Shown here piece after piece: positions 1 through 7,981 of a DNA stretch of 35,937 nt (positions are counted from its first letter, which is position 1; the number at the start of each line of letters is the position of its first letter). The stretch comes from Burkholderiales bacterium (GTDB lineage Bacteria > Pseudomonadota > Gammaproteobacteria > Burkholderiales > Burkholderiaceae_C): positions 1 through 35,937 of the forward strand of contig JAIXKN010000088.1 in the NCBI GenBank assembly GCA_026932425.1, in the 5' to 3' direction. A program made the translations under genes and the position numbers. The notes beneath the pieces were generated by a model. It was not told the origin of the DNA, made no database searches, and saw only the letters and a list, made by a program, of their open reading frames with translations.

Positions 1-1665
1 CGCGTCGTCTTCCGCGATGGCCCGCTGACGCAGGCGATGCGCGCGAGCATGTCGGTTCCGGGCCTGCTCGCGCCGGCGGAAATCGGGGGGCGGCGTCTGG
101 TCGACGGCGGTCTCGTCGACAACCTGCCGGTGGCCGAAGTCCGCGACCTGTGCAAGCCCGACGTCGTGATCGCGGTCAACGTCGGCTCGCCGCTGCTCAA
201 GCCCGACGAGATCGGCTCGCTGCTGAGCGTGACCGCGCAGATGGTCAACATCCTGACCGAACAGAACGTGACGCGGTCGATCGCACAGCTCGGCCCGGAC
301 GACATCTACATCCGGCCCGATCTGGATGGCATCGGCGCGACCGATTTCGACCGCCACGCCGAGGCGGCCGCACGCGGACGCGCGGCCGCGCAGGCGATGG
401 CGGCGCAGCTTTCGCGGCTGGCGCTTCCGCCCGCTGCCTACGCAGCCTGGCACAGACGCTTCGACGAGGGCGCACGCGTTCCACCCAAGGTCGATGCGAT
501 CGAGATCAGTCCGCTGCTGCGCGTCGATCCGCTGATCGTGTCGCAGCACCTGCACCAGGAGGTGGGCAAGCCGCTGAACACGGCGCAGCTCTCGCGCGAC
601 CTCGTCAACGTCTACGGTGAAGGCGACTTCGAGAAGATCGACTATCGGCTCGTGCGCGAAGGCGGGCGCGACGTGCTGCACATCGAGGCGCGCGAGAAGC
701 CCTGGGGGCCCGAGTACCTGCGCCTGGGCCTTTCCCTGTCGAGCACGCTGCGCCAGGGATCGAGCTACGCGCTGCGTGTGGCCTGGCACCGCACCTGGAT
801 CAACCGCGCCGGGGGCGAGCTGATGGCGGTGGGCGAGCTGGGCAACCCCAACGGCCTGGGCGTCGAATGGTTTCAGCCGCTGGCGCCAGCGTCGCGCTGG
901 TTCTTCGACGCGACGGCGGGATATCGTGGCCAGCGGCTGGACCTCTACGCCGACGAGGACCGGATCTCGGAGTACGTGATCGAGCGGACAAGGGCGGCTG
1001 CCAGCCTGGGATTGAGCTTCGGCGCCCTCGGCCGCGTGCGGCTGGGAATGCACGCGGCGAGCTGGCGTCCCTCGCTGCGAACGGGCCTGCCCTTGCTCGA
1101 GAGCGGCACGGTTCGCAAGCACGGGCTCACGTTCGACCTGGACCTCGACCATCTGGACCGTCGCTTCTTCCCCACCGATGGCTGGGCGTTGAAGCTGCAC
1201 GCCGTCGACAATCGAGGCGGCGGCAGACCCGACTACACGCGGGCCTCGTTCGAACTGCGGCATGCCTGGTCGCAAGGACCCTGGGTCTTCGGTTCGCGGC
1301 TGTCGTGGACGGGCTCGCCGCGCGGCCGCCTGCCCAACCACGACAGCGCCACGCTCGGCGGCTTCCTCAACCTCTCGGCGTATTCGATCGACCAGGTCGC
1401 CGGCGACTCGGCACGCTACGGGCATGTCCGCACCGAGCGCGTCATCGGCCGCATGCCGCTGGGCATGCGGGGCGACATGCGCGTGGGCACCGCGCTCGAG
1501 TTGGCGCGCGTCGGCAGGACCTACATCCCCACGCGCTTCACCGGAACGCTGTACTCGCTGACCGCCTACGTCGGCGGCGACACCCCTTTCGGCCCGGTCT
1601 ACGTGGGGCTGGCGCACTCGTTTTCCGGCGCCACCAACACCTACCTGTTCATCGGGGCGCCATGA
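1..1665 (+). CDS. Patatin-like phospholipase with C-terminal POTRA and outer-membrane barrel, 5' part missing
   Basis: The reading frame is open from the left edge and ends at TGA 1663-1665, so the N-terminal part with the GxSxG serine lies outside the window. The visible 554 residues begin in the end of a patatin domain: the VDGGLVDNLPV segment (catalytic Asp codon 103-105) is the DG[GA] motif of the Ser-Asp dyad. Next comes a POTRA-like module (about 487-690), then a barrel region of about 320 residues of the BamA/surface-antigen type, with alternating strands and aromatic girdles. This order (patatin, POTRA, barrel) is that of PlpD-type class Vd autotransporters of Proteobacteria, which secrete a lipase through their own barrel. 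A C-terminal phenylalanine is not terminal here (FIGAP end). Function as a secreted or surface phospholipase is inferred from the architecture. Confidence 0.88.
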   Translation, partial: RVVFRDGPLTQAMRASMSVPGLLAPAEIGGRRLVDGGLVDNLPVAEVRDLCKPDVVIAVNVGSPLLKPDEIGSLLSVTAQMVNILTEQNVTRSIAQLGPDDIYIRPDLDGIGATDFDRHAEAAARGRAAAQAMAAQLSRLALPPAAYAAWHRRFDEGARVPPKVDAIEISPLLRVDPLIVSQHLHQEVGKPLNTAQLSRDLVNVYGEGDFEKIDYRLVREGGRDVLHIEAREKPWGPEYLRLGLSLSSTLRQGSSYALRVAWHRTWINRAGGELMAVGELGNPNGLGVEWFQPLAPASRWFFDATAGYRGQRLDLYADEDRISEYVIERTRAAASLGLSFGALGRVRLGMHAASWRPSLRTGLPLLESGTVRKHGLTFDLDLDHLDRRFFPTDGWALKLHAVDNRGGGRPDYTRASFELRHAWSQGPWVFGSRLSWTGSPRGRLPNHDSATLGGFLNLSAYSIDQVAGDSARYGHVRTERVIGRMPLGMRGDMRVGTALELARVGRTYIPTRFTGTLYSLTAYVGGDTPFGPVYVGLAHSFSGATNTYLFIGAP

Positions 1666-1690
1666 GCGGCGCGCCCGTCCAGGCCGTCAC

Positions 1691-2587
1691 TCAGCCCTGA
1701 CAGACACCGGCGACGACGAGTCCGGAGGGCACGTGATCGGCGGCCTGCTCGACGTGGCCGGTCTGGTCGTCGAAGAAGAAGTCGGGCTCGAACTCGCGCA
1801 GGAAACCGCCCTTGGGCAGACCGCCGAGGAACATCGCCTCGTCGACCTCGATGCGCCAGGCCAGCAGGGTCCGCATCGCGCGCTCGTGCGCCGGCGCGCC
1901 GCGCGCGGTGACGAGGGCGGTGCGCAGCCGCATGCGCGCATGCGGCGTCTGCTGCATCTCCTTCAGCGCCGCCAGCAGCGGCTTGAAGGGCCCCGGCGGC
2001 AGCGGCGTGCTGCTGCGCTCGTGCTCGTGGCGCTGAAAGGCGGGCAAGCCGCCCTGCTGGAAGATGCGCTCGGCCTCGTCGCTGAAGAGCACGGCGTCGC
2101 CATCGAAGGCGATGCGCACCTCGTCGGGATGAGCGTCGCTGGCACGCGCGCTGTGCGGGTAGACGCGCGCAGCAGGTACCCCTGCGGCCAGCGCCGCGCG
2201 CACGTCGGCCTCGTTGGCGGAGAGGAAGAGCTGCGCGCGCAGCGGGCGCAGGTAGCGCCAGGGGCTGGCGCCGCGCGTGAACACGCCGCGCTCGATCGGC
2301 AGCCCGTAGTGCTGGCAGGAGCGGAACACGCGCAGCCCCGAGACCGGATCGTTGCGCGAGAGCATGACGACTTCCACGCGCGCCGCCGCCTCGTCGTTGA
2401 AGGCCAGCAGCTTGTGCACGAGCGAGAAGGCCACGCCCGCGCGCGCGGGCTGATCCAGGCGCTGCAGTTGCAGCTGCATGTAGCTGCGGTCGTCGCCGGC
2501 CTCGAAGACCCGGTTCTCCTCCTCGAAGTCGAACAGCGCGCGCGAGCTGATGGCGACGACGAGGCGGCCTTCGAGGCTGGCGGACAT
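1691..2587 (-). CDS. Cytosolic 5'-nucleotidase family protein
   Basis: The 298-residue product matches the bacterial 5'-nucleotidase family related to animal cytosolic 5'-nucleotidase 1, which dephosphorylates nucleoside 5'-monophosphates. Seen in the sequence are the N-terminal LVVAISSRALFDFEEEN block, the central LFLSANEADV segment, the HAD-type IAFDGDAVLFSDEAE motif at mid-protein and the C-terminal FLGGLPKGGF block. Length is typical for the family. I chose the ATG at 2587 because conserved sequence starts right there. The frame stays open upstream to 2881, but that extension is low-complexity and antisense to the next gene. A TATCAT -10-like element ends 6 bases before the ATG, so the mRNA may be leaderless. 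It is convergent with the phospholipase gene and divergent from the AI-2E gene. The exact substrate cannot be read from sequence. Confidence 0.87.
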   Translation of the reverse strand: MSASLEGRLVVAISSRALFDFEEENRVFEAGDDRSYMQLQLQRLDQPARAGVAFSLVHKLLAFNDEAAARVEVVMLSRNDPVSGLRVFRSCQHYGLPIERGVFTRGASPWRYLRPLRAQLFLSANEADVRAALAAGVPAARVYPHSARASDAHPDEVRIAFDGDAVLFSDEAERIFQQGGLPAFQRHEHERSSTPLPPGPFKPLLAALKEMQQTPHARMRLRTALVTARGAPAHERAMRTLLAWRIEVDEAMFLGGLPKGGFLREFEPDFFFDDQTGHVEQAADHVPSGLVVAGVCQG

Positions 2588-2593
2588 CGGCAC

Positions 2594-2599
2594 ATGATA
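2594..2599 (-). promoter_or_regulatory. Putative -10 element (TATCAT) of a leaderless 5'-nucleotidase transcript
   Basis: On the minus strand TATCAT matches the sigma-70 -10 consensus in five of six positions and is followed by only six bases (GTGCCG) before the ATG at 2587. This would place transcription start at or next to the start codon. No convincing -35 hexamer is seen. Confidence 0.4.
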
Positions 2600-2681
2600 G
2601 TCACGCCGGGTACACGCCGGCCGCGCCCGCGTATGCTTGTCGCCCCCGACCGCACCCGGCCTCGCGAAGACTTCACCGACG

Positions 2682-3773
2682 ATGATCCGCGATCCCACCG
2701 ACCTCACGCGCGTCACCTTCGCCGTGCTGGCGCTGACGCTTCTGGTGGGCGCCGCGCTGTGGGTGCTGCGGCCCTTCATCGGGCCCGCGGTGTGGGCAAC
2801 GATGGTCGTCGTCGCCACCTGGCCGCTGATGCTGCGCCTCCAGCGCCTGGCCGGCGGCCGGCGCTGGATCGCCGCCGGCACGATGACGCTGCTGCTGCTC
2901 TTGCTGCTGGTGGTGCCGCTCGTGCTGGCGATCGCGACGCTCGTCCTGAACGCCGACGAGTTGCTGGCGTGGACGCGCGTGGCCGCAGCCTACCGCCCCG
3001 AGCGAGAGGCGCCGGCGTGGCTGCTTGGCCTGCCGATGGTCGGCGCCTGGCTCGGACGCCTGTGGGAGCAGGCGGTGGCGGCGGGCCTGGGCACCTGGCT
3101 GCAGCGGCTGACACCCTACGCCGGCACCGCGGCGCGCTGGCTGCTCACCGAGCTCGGCGGCGTCGGCATGCTGGTGCTGCAGTTCCTGCTCACGGTGATC
3201 GTCGCCGGCCTGCTCTACGGCTGCGGCGAGACGGCAGCCGACCAGGTGCGCCGCTTCGCACAACGGCTCGCCGGCGAGGCCGGCGTCTCGACGGTGGCGC
3301 TGGCCGCGGCGGCGATCCGCGGCGTCGCGCTGGGCGTGGGCCTGACCGCGCTCCTGCAATCGGCGTTCAGCGGCGTCGCGCTGTTCGTCGCCGGCATCCC
3401 CTTCGCCGGCCTGCTGACGGCGCTGATCCTCGTGCTGTGCATTGCCCAGCTCGGTGCGTTGCCGGTGCTCGTGCCGGCGACGATCTGGCTCTTCTACGGC
3501 GACAAGCCGGGCTGGGGCGTCTTCATGCTCGTCGCCGCGGCCGTCGTCACGCTGATGGACAACGTGCTGCGCCCGCTGCTCATCCGCGTCGGTGCCGACC
3601 TGCCGCTGGTGCTGATCTTCGCCGGCGTCATCGGCGGCCTGCTCGCCTTCGGGCTGATCGGCATCTTCGCCGGGCCGGTGGTGCTGGCCGTGGCCTATAT
3701 GCTGTTCCAGGACTGGATCGGCGTGGACGAGGCCGTCGCCTTGCCCGCGGACGAACCACCGGCGTCGAGCTGA
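2682..3773 (+). CDS. AI-2E family transporter, YdiK-like
   Basis: A 363-residue polytopic membrane protein of the AI-2E transporter family. Hydrophobic helices occur in an N-terminal pair, a mid-protein pair and a dense C-terminal group. The family signature is clear near the end, in DNVLRPLLIRVGADLPLVLI followed by a glycine-rich FAGVIGGLLAFGLIGIFAGP helix. The N-terminal ALWVLRPFIGPAVWATMVVV and ATWPLMLRLQRL stretches resemble E. coli YdiK more than TqsA or PerM. Members export or exchange small molecules or ions, and the substrate of YdiK-type proteins is not established. I chose the ATG at 2682. A TTG at 2637 is in frame but gives a poor N-terminus. A weak -10 (TATGCT, 2632-2637) lies upstream and shares the divergent region with the 5'-nucleotidase promoter. 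Confidence 0.88.
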   Translation: MIRDPTDLTRVTFAVLALTLLVGAALWVLRPFIGPAVWATMVVVATWPLMLRLQRLAGGRRWIAAGTMTLLLLLLLVVPLVLAIATLVLNADELLAWTRVAAAYRPEREAPAWLLGLPMVGAWLGRLWEQAVAAGLGTWLQRLTPYAGTAARWLLTELGGVGMLVLQFLLTVIVAGLLYGCGETAADQVRRFAQRLAGEAGVSTVALAAAAIRGVALGVGLTALLQSAFSGVALFVAGIPFAGLLTALILVLCIAQLGALPVLVPATIWLFYGDKPGWGVFMLVAAAVVTLMDNVLRPLLIRVGADLPLVLIFAGVIGGLLAFGLIGIFAGPVVLAVAYMLFQDWIGVDEAVALPADEPPASS

Positions 3774-3865
3774 AGCTCGGCGACGCGATGCCGGACCTGC
3801 GGACGAACGCGAAGGCGCACCACGGACGGCCTCCGAGCTATCCACACGCGGGCATGTGAGGGTCC

Positions 3866-4726
3866 ATGAACTCCGTCTTTTTCGATGAGGCGCTGATCGA
3901 TCGCTGGATCGCCGAGGACGCGCCGTTGCTCGATCTCACCACCCACGTGCTGGCCGTGGGGGACGCGGCGGCAACCATGCGTTGGCGGCTGCGCGGCGCG
4001 GGCGTCGTGGCCTGCACCGAAGAAGCGGCGCGCGTCGTCCAGCGCTGTGGCGGAGGCGCCCGGATTGCCCTGCCCTCGGGCGCTCGCGCCGAAGCCGGCG
4101 CGCTGCTGCTGCACGCCCAGGGGCCGGCCGAGGCGCTGCTGCGTGCCTGGAAGGTCGTGCAGAACCTGCTCGAGTCGGCCTGCGGCATCGCCACCGCCAC
4201 CGCCACCATGGTCGAGGCGGTGCGCGCGGTGGCACCGGGCGTGGCCGTGCTGACGACGCGCAAGCACCCCCCCGGGTTGAAGGCGATCGCGCTCAAGGCC
4301 TCGCTCTGTGGCGGCGCTCTTCCGCACCGGCTGGGCGTGGGCGAGACGGTGCTGGTGTTCGACCAGCACCGCGCGCTTCTCGGCAGCTGGGCCGCGCTGG
4401 GCGCGCGCCTGCGGGCGCTGGGGCACGCGCTGGCCGAGAAGAAGATCGTGGTCGAGGTCCAGACCCTCGACGACGCGCGCCAGGCACTGGCCGCGGGCGC
4501 CGAGGTGCTGCAGTTCGACAAGGCGAATCCTGCCGACTTGCGCGCCTGGAGCACGGCCCTGCGCACCCTGTCCCCCGCCGTGCACCTGCTCGCCGCCGGC
4601 GGCATCGGCCTGGCCAATGCGGCCGAGTACGCCGCCAGCGGCGTCGACGCCCTGGTCACCAGCAGCCTCTACCACGCCGCACCGGCCGACGTCGGCGTGC
4701 AACTGCTGTCGGGCGAGGGCGACTAG
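3866..4726 (+). CDS. modD: ModD, quinolinate phosphoribosyltransferase-like protein of molybdenum loci
   Basis: The 286-residue protein has the NadC/ModD fold: an N-terminal segment with the LLDLTTHVL start, then a barrel carrying TTRKHPPGLKAIALKA, a GGALPHRLG loop (HR phosphate-binding pair) and a final ASGVDALVTSSLYHAAPAD segment. In true NadC the strand after the HR loop reads IKDNH. Here it is VLVFDQHRALLG, as in ModD proteins, so ModD is preferred over nicotinate-nucleotide pyrophosphorylase. ModD is usually found beside modABC in molybdate transport operons, and its biochemical role is not settled. Here no modABC gene is adjacent: the neighbours are an AI-2E protein 92 bases upstream and an exported cluster downstream. 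The start at 3866 follows GTGAGGGTCC, which can act as a weak Shine-Dalgarno. Confidence 0.85.
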   Translation: MNSVFFDEALIDRWIAEDAPLLDLTTHVLAVGDAAATMRWRLRGAGVVACTEEAARVVQRCGGGARIALPSGARAEAGALLLHAQGPAEALLRAWKVVQNLLESACGIATATATMVEAVRAVAPGVAVLTTRKHPPGLKAIALKASLCGGALPHRLGVGETVLVFDQHRALLGSWAALGARLRALGHALAEKKIVVEVQTLDDARQALAAGAEVLQFDKANPADLRAWSTALRTLSPAVHLLAAGGIGLANAAEYAASGVDALVTSSLYHAAPADVGVQLLSGEGD

Positions 4727-4731
4727 ATCGC

Positions 4732-4766
4732 CGCGCGGCCGCGGCCGGCGCCACAGCGGCCGCGCG
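4732..4766 (+). terminator. GC-rich hairpin after modD, possible terminator
   Basis: A perfect 10-bp inverted repeat (CGCGCGGCCG, 4732-4741, with CGGCCGCGCG, 4757-4766) encloses a 15-base loop six bases after the modD stop. No T-run follows, so it may act only as an mRNA 3' end stabiliser or a weak terminator. The rest of the gap to 4941 shows no clear gene. A TACATT (4844-4849) resembles a -10 element but has no -35 partner at a normal distance. Confidence 0.4.
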
Positions 4767-4941
4767 CGAGCGTAGCTTGCGCCCCGGCGCCGCCTCCACC
4801 GAACTCAGGGTTCGACCGCCCCCCGCAAGCGGCGATGGCTCGCTACATTGGCGCAGGTCGCCACCCCCGCGGCGCAGGCGCCGCGCGCGGCCATTCCAGG
4901 CATCGGATTCGATCGCCAGAACTCAACCAGGAGGACACCCG

Positions 4942-5568
4942 ATGTTCAAGCCTTGGATCATCGCGAGCGGCACGGTGATGATGTTGGTCGCCGCGCAAAC
5001 CCAGGCCGCCGGACAGCTCGAATGCCGCAGCTCCGGCTACCGCTACCAGTACTGCTCGGCCGACACGGAGAACAACGTCGAGCTGGTGCAGCAGATCTCC
5101 TCGTCGGCCTGCAAGTTCGGGCGCAGCTGGGGCTACGACGCGCGCGGCATCTGGGTCGACAACGGCTGCGCGGCGAGCTTCCGCTACGGCAGGTCGCACG
5201 GCGGCGGCGGCAGCCACGGCGACAAGGTCGCGGCCGAGCTCGCCGGCGCCCTCATCGTGGCCGCGATCGTCGGCTCGCAGAGCCGGCATCACGGAGACGA
5301 CGACGGCGCCGAGCATGTCGACGCCAGCGTGCCGCCTTGGGCCGTCGGCCGCTTTGCCGGCCAGGACTTCGAAAGCGGCGTGGGCATCGAGCTCGCGATC
5401 GACCGCAAGGGCCGCATCGACGGCTATCAGGGCGGGCGCGAGTTCTATGGCCAGGTGCGCGGCAACGAGGCCTGGATCGGCAACCGCGAGTACGGCCTCA
5501 TGCAGACCCGCGACGGCATCCGCCTCGTCGGCGAGGGCCGCAGTGGCTTCGACCTGACGCGCAACTGA
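4942..5568 (+). CDS. Exported DUF3011 domain protein
   Basis: A 208-residue protein with a clear Sec signal peptide (MFKPWIIASG start, hydrophobic core, cleavage near TQAAG at residue 22-24). The mature N-terminus carries the DUF3011 pattern: ECRSSGYRYQYC, a SSACKFGRSWGYD stretch and GIWVDNGCAASFRYG, with four spaced cysteines that could form two disulfides. A His/Gly-rich linker with a short hydrophobic AGALIVAAIVG segment follows, then a C-terminal beta-rich half (residues about 130-208). The ATG at 4942 is fixed by an AGGAGG at 4929-4934, seven bases upstream. It is the first of four consecutive exported genes, 13 bases before the next. DUF3011 proteins bind or remodel unknown envelope targets, and no function can be assigned. 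Confidence 0.88.
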   Translation: MFKPWIIASGTVMMLVAAQTQAAGQLECRSSGYRYQYCSADTENNVELVQQISSSACKFGRSWGYDARGIWVDNGCAASFRYGRSHGGGGSHGDKVAAELAGALIVAAIVGSQSRHHGDDDGAEHVDASVPPWAVGRFAGQDFESGVGIELAIDRKGRIDGYQGGREFYGQVRGNEAWIGNREYGLMQTRDGIRLVGEGRSGFDLTRN

Positions 5569-5581
5569 AAGGGGAGGCCAT

Positions 5582-6460
5582 ATGCGCAACTTCCTCCTCG
5601 GCCTCGCGCTCAGCCTGAGCCTCGCCTTGGGTGCCGCCCACGTGGCCGCACAAAGCACAGCACCGCAGCAGAAAGCCGCCGCCAGCCGCGCGGAGATGCC
5701 GCGCGCGGCGGCCAAGCGCCGTGCCCCGGCCAGCCCGCCGACGCTGGCGCGCATCGAGCGCAGCGGCGTGCTGCGCGTGGGCATCGCCATCAACGCACCC
5801 TGGGTCATGCACGACAAGCAGGGCCGGCCCATGGGCTACTCGGTCGACGTCGCCGAGCGCCTCAGCAAGGCGATGGGCTGGAAGCTGCAACTGGTCGAGA
5901 CGTCGTGGCCGCGGCTGCTGGCGGGGCTGCGCAGCAACGACTACGACGTCGTCATTTCGGGCCTGTCGATCACGCCGCAGCGTGCGCGCTTCGTGCAGTT
6001 CAGCGACGCGCTGGGCGCGTTCGACGTCGACGTCGTCGTCAGCCGCACGAGCCTGCCCGAGGGGGGGCTGGCCGAGCTCGGCAAGCTGGCGCAGGCCAGG
6101 ATCGGTGCGCTTGCCGGCACGGTCACGGCCGAGGTCGCGCGCGGCGCCATGCCGACGGCGCAGCTCGTCGAGCTCGAGAGCGAGGACGCAGCGATCGCCG
6201 CGCTGCGCGAAGGCCGGCTTGCCGCCCTCGTCGCCGAGGCGCCGTTGCCGCTGGCGCTGGCGCGCGCCCATCCCGAGCAGTTGCGCGTGCTCGACGGCGC
6301 CCCGCTCGCGCGCACCGCACACGGGCTTGCGCTGCGCGTGGGCGACGACGGCCTGCTGCGCGTGCTCAACGCCTGGATCACCTTCGAGCGCACCTCGGGC
6401 TGGCTGGACGCGCGCAGCGCCTACTGGTTCGAGGGCACGGACTGGGGTTCCAGGCTGTAA
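5582..6460 (+). CDS. Periplasmic solute-binding protein, family 3, without adjacent transporter
   Basis: The 292-residue product has a signal peptide (residues 1-23, AHVAAQ cleavage region), an Ala/Arg-rich linker (24-52), then a family 3 extracellular solute-binding domain from about 53. Family marks are RIERSGVLRVGIAINAPW, the GRPMGYSVDVAERLSKAMGW stretch, LLAGLRSNDYDVVISGLSIT and the R-F-V-Q-F-S-D segment. Such domains bind polar amino acids for ABC importers or sense them. No permease or ATPase gene is adjacent, so the protein may be a stand-alone sensor or carrier, or may use a transporter elsewhere. The start is set by GGGGAGG just upstream (ATG 5582) and the gene follows the DUF3011 gene by 13 bases, so they are probably cotranscribed. 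Confidence 0.87.
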   Translation: MRNFLLGLALSLSLALGAAHVAAQSTAPQQKAAASRAEMPRAAAKRRAPASPPTLARIERSGVLRVGIAINAPWVMHDKQGRPMGYSVDVAERLSKAMGWKLQLVETSWPRLLAGLRSNDYDVVISGLSITPQRARFVQFSDALGAFDVDVVVSRTSLPEGGLAELGKLAQARIGALAGTVTAEVARGAMPTAQLVELESEDAAIAALREGRLAALVAEAPLPLALARAHPEQLRVLDGAPLARTAHGLALRVGDDGLLRVLNAWITFERTSGWLDARSAYWFEGTDWGSRL

Positions 6461-6530
6461 GCGCGCCAGCAGCCGGCGCGGCGCCGTGGGCAAGCCGGCG
6501 GCGCTGCACCGATTCGAAGGAGGAAGGCCC

Positions 6531-7307
6531 ATGGGCGCGAGTTTGATCCGCATCCTGCTGCTGCTTGCGGTGAGCGCGACGATGCCGGTGCGTGCCCAGA
6601 CGCGGCTGGGCGAGAGCTGCGACCTGGCCGTCCTCGGCGCGACGGACACGGCCGTGTTCCTGCGCTTCGACCGCGCCTTGCGCGAGGCGTTCGAGCAGCA
6701 GGATGCGACGGCGCTGGCGCCGCTGGTGAGCTTTCCGCTGCGGCTCAACCGCGCCGACGGCAGCCACGTCGTGCTCGCCAACGCCGCCGCGCTGCAAGCG
6801 CAGTACCCGCAGGTGCTGGCGCCGGCGCTGCGCGCGGTGCTGGCCCGGCAAAGGCCCGAGACGCTGTTCTGCAACGCCGACGGCATGATGTACGGCGCGG
6901 GCGAGCTCTGGGTCAACCGGGTCGAGGCCGGCACGAGCCCGCAGTGGCGCATCACCGCCGTCAATCTCCCCGCGGCAGTGGCACAGGCGCCGCAGGGCAA
7001 GACGCTGCTCGCCTGCAGCACCGACAAGGTTCAGGTCGTGATCGACGGCCCCGACGACGGCACGCCGCGCTACCGCGCCTGGAACAAGCCGCACCCGGCC
7101 TCGGGCCCACCGGCGCTGGAGCTCGAAGGCAGGACCGAGGTCGAGGGCCGCGGCGCGTGCGCGCGCCGCATCTGGCGTTTCCGCAACGACAAGGTCGACT
7201 ACGTGCTCAGCGAACCGGGCTGCGGCCCCGACACGCCCCAGGGCGCGCGCGCCATGCTGGAGGTGCTGATCGACGGTCGCGCGCGCCTGCATGCCTGGTG
7301 CTTCTGA
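6531..7307 (+). CDS. Exported protein of unknown function, NTF2-like N-terminal half suspected
   Basis: This 258-residue protein has a signal peptide (MGASLIRILLLLAVSA core, cleavage near VRAQ at residue 23). The mature N-terminal half (about 25-145) has the pattern of an NTF2/SnoaL-like fold as far as eye inspection allows: a helix with REAFEQQDATALAPLVSFP, a RADGSHVVLAN loop and a GMMYGAGELWVN strand. The C-terminal half contains four cysteines spread over ACSTDK, GACARRIW, EPGCGPD and AWCF, ending two residues from a cysteine. I recognise no named family. An AAGGAGG at 6517-6523 fixes the ATG at 6531. It is the third gene of the exported quartet, 70 bases after the solute-binding gene, with no visible terminator between them. 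Confidence 0.78.
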   Translation: MGASLIRILLLLAVSATMPVRAQTRLGESCDLAVLGATDTAVFLRFDRALREAFEQQDATALAPLVSFPLRLNRADGSHVVLANAAALQAQYPQVLAPALRAVLARQRPETLFCNADGMMYGAGELWVNRVEAGTSPQWRITAVNLPAAVAQAPQGKTLLACSTDKVQVVIDGPDDGTPRYRAWNKPHPASGPPALELEGRTEVEGRGACARRIWRFRNDKVDYVLSEPGCGPDTPQGARAMLEVLIDGRARLHAWCF

Positions 7308-7361
7308 ATCCACGCCCGCGCGCGTGACCTGCGGCCGAAGTCGATCCAGGGAGGCTCGAAG

Positions 7362-7907
7362 ATGAAACCCAAGGCACCCACCTGCGGCCTGCGTGCCGCG
7401 CTCGCCGTCCTGACGGCCCTCACGGGCCTCAGCGCCTTCAGCGCCCTCTACGCCCCGGCCACGCACGCCGCCGACGCGCCGGCGCTGGGCTTCGCGTTGA
7501 ACATCACGCTCTCGCCCAAGGCGGCGTCGCTGCTGCAGCGGACGAAGGAAGGCATCACCGTGTCGGCGCGCTATTACGGCGATCCGACCGTCGCCGCGCG
7601 CAAGCACGCCAACGAGGTCGGCCAGATCGACCTCGGCGGCGAAGAGCTGCGCCTGTCCGCGCGCGGCGGGCCGGCGCAGATCACGGGCCAGGGCGTCAAG
7701 CGCTACCGGCTGCACTGGACGCAGGGCGCGCCCAAGGTCAACGTCAACGCCTTCTCCTCGCGCCGCAGCCACGCGGACAACCTCCTGAGCTGCGACTTCA
7801 TCGACGGCGAGGTCGACGCGGTGCTGCAGGCTCAGCCGCTGGAACTGCACTGTTCGCTGATCACGGAGGGTCGCGCTTCGGTGCTGCGTCCGCAGGGCGC
7901 GCGCTAG
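7362..7907 (+). CDS. Exported protein of unknown function
   Basis: A 181-residue protein with a long signal peptide (residues 1 to about 36, THAADAP cleavage region). The mature part is about 145 residues and predicted beta-rich, with ALGFALNITLSPKAASLL, the ITVSARYYGDPT stretch, and two cysteines in LLSCDFIDGE and LELHCSLITEG that could pair. I do not recognise a family. AGGGAGG at 7348-7354 sets the ATG at 7362. It is the last of the four exported genes and lies 54 bases after the previous one. It ends tail-to-tail with the M14 peptidase gene. Its role is unknown, but its position suggests it works with the three preceding exported proteins. Confidence 0.75.
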   Translation: MKPKAPTCGLRAALAVLTALTGLSAFSALYAPATHAADAPALGFALNITLSPKAASLLQRTKEGITVSARYYGDPTVAARKHANEVGQIDLGGEELRLSARGGPAQITGQGVKRYRLHWTQGAPKVNVNAFSSRRSHADNLLSCDFIDGEVDAVLQAQPLELHCSLITEGRASVLRPQGAR

Positions 7908-7981
7908 CTGCAGCGGCGCGCGGGCGGCGGGCATGGCGGGACTGCGATCGGGATCGGGGCCGAAGCCCTGCGCGGCGCGCT

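Noticed and set aside
3866-4726. NadC (nicotinate-nucleotide pyrophosphorylase) as the identity of modD
   Set aside because: The IKDNH strand of NadC is replaced by VFDQHR as in ModD, and nadA/nadB are not adjacent. It is kept as a fallback if no other nadC exists.
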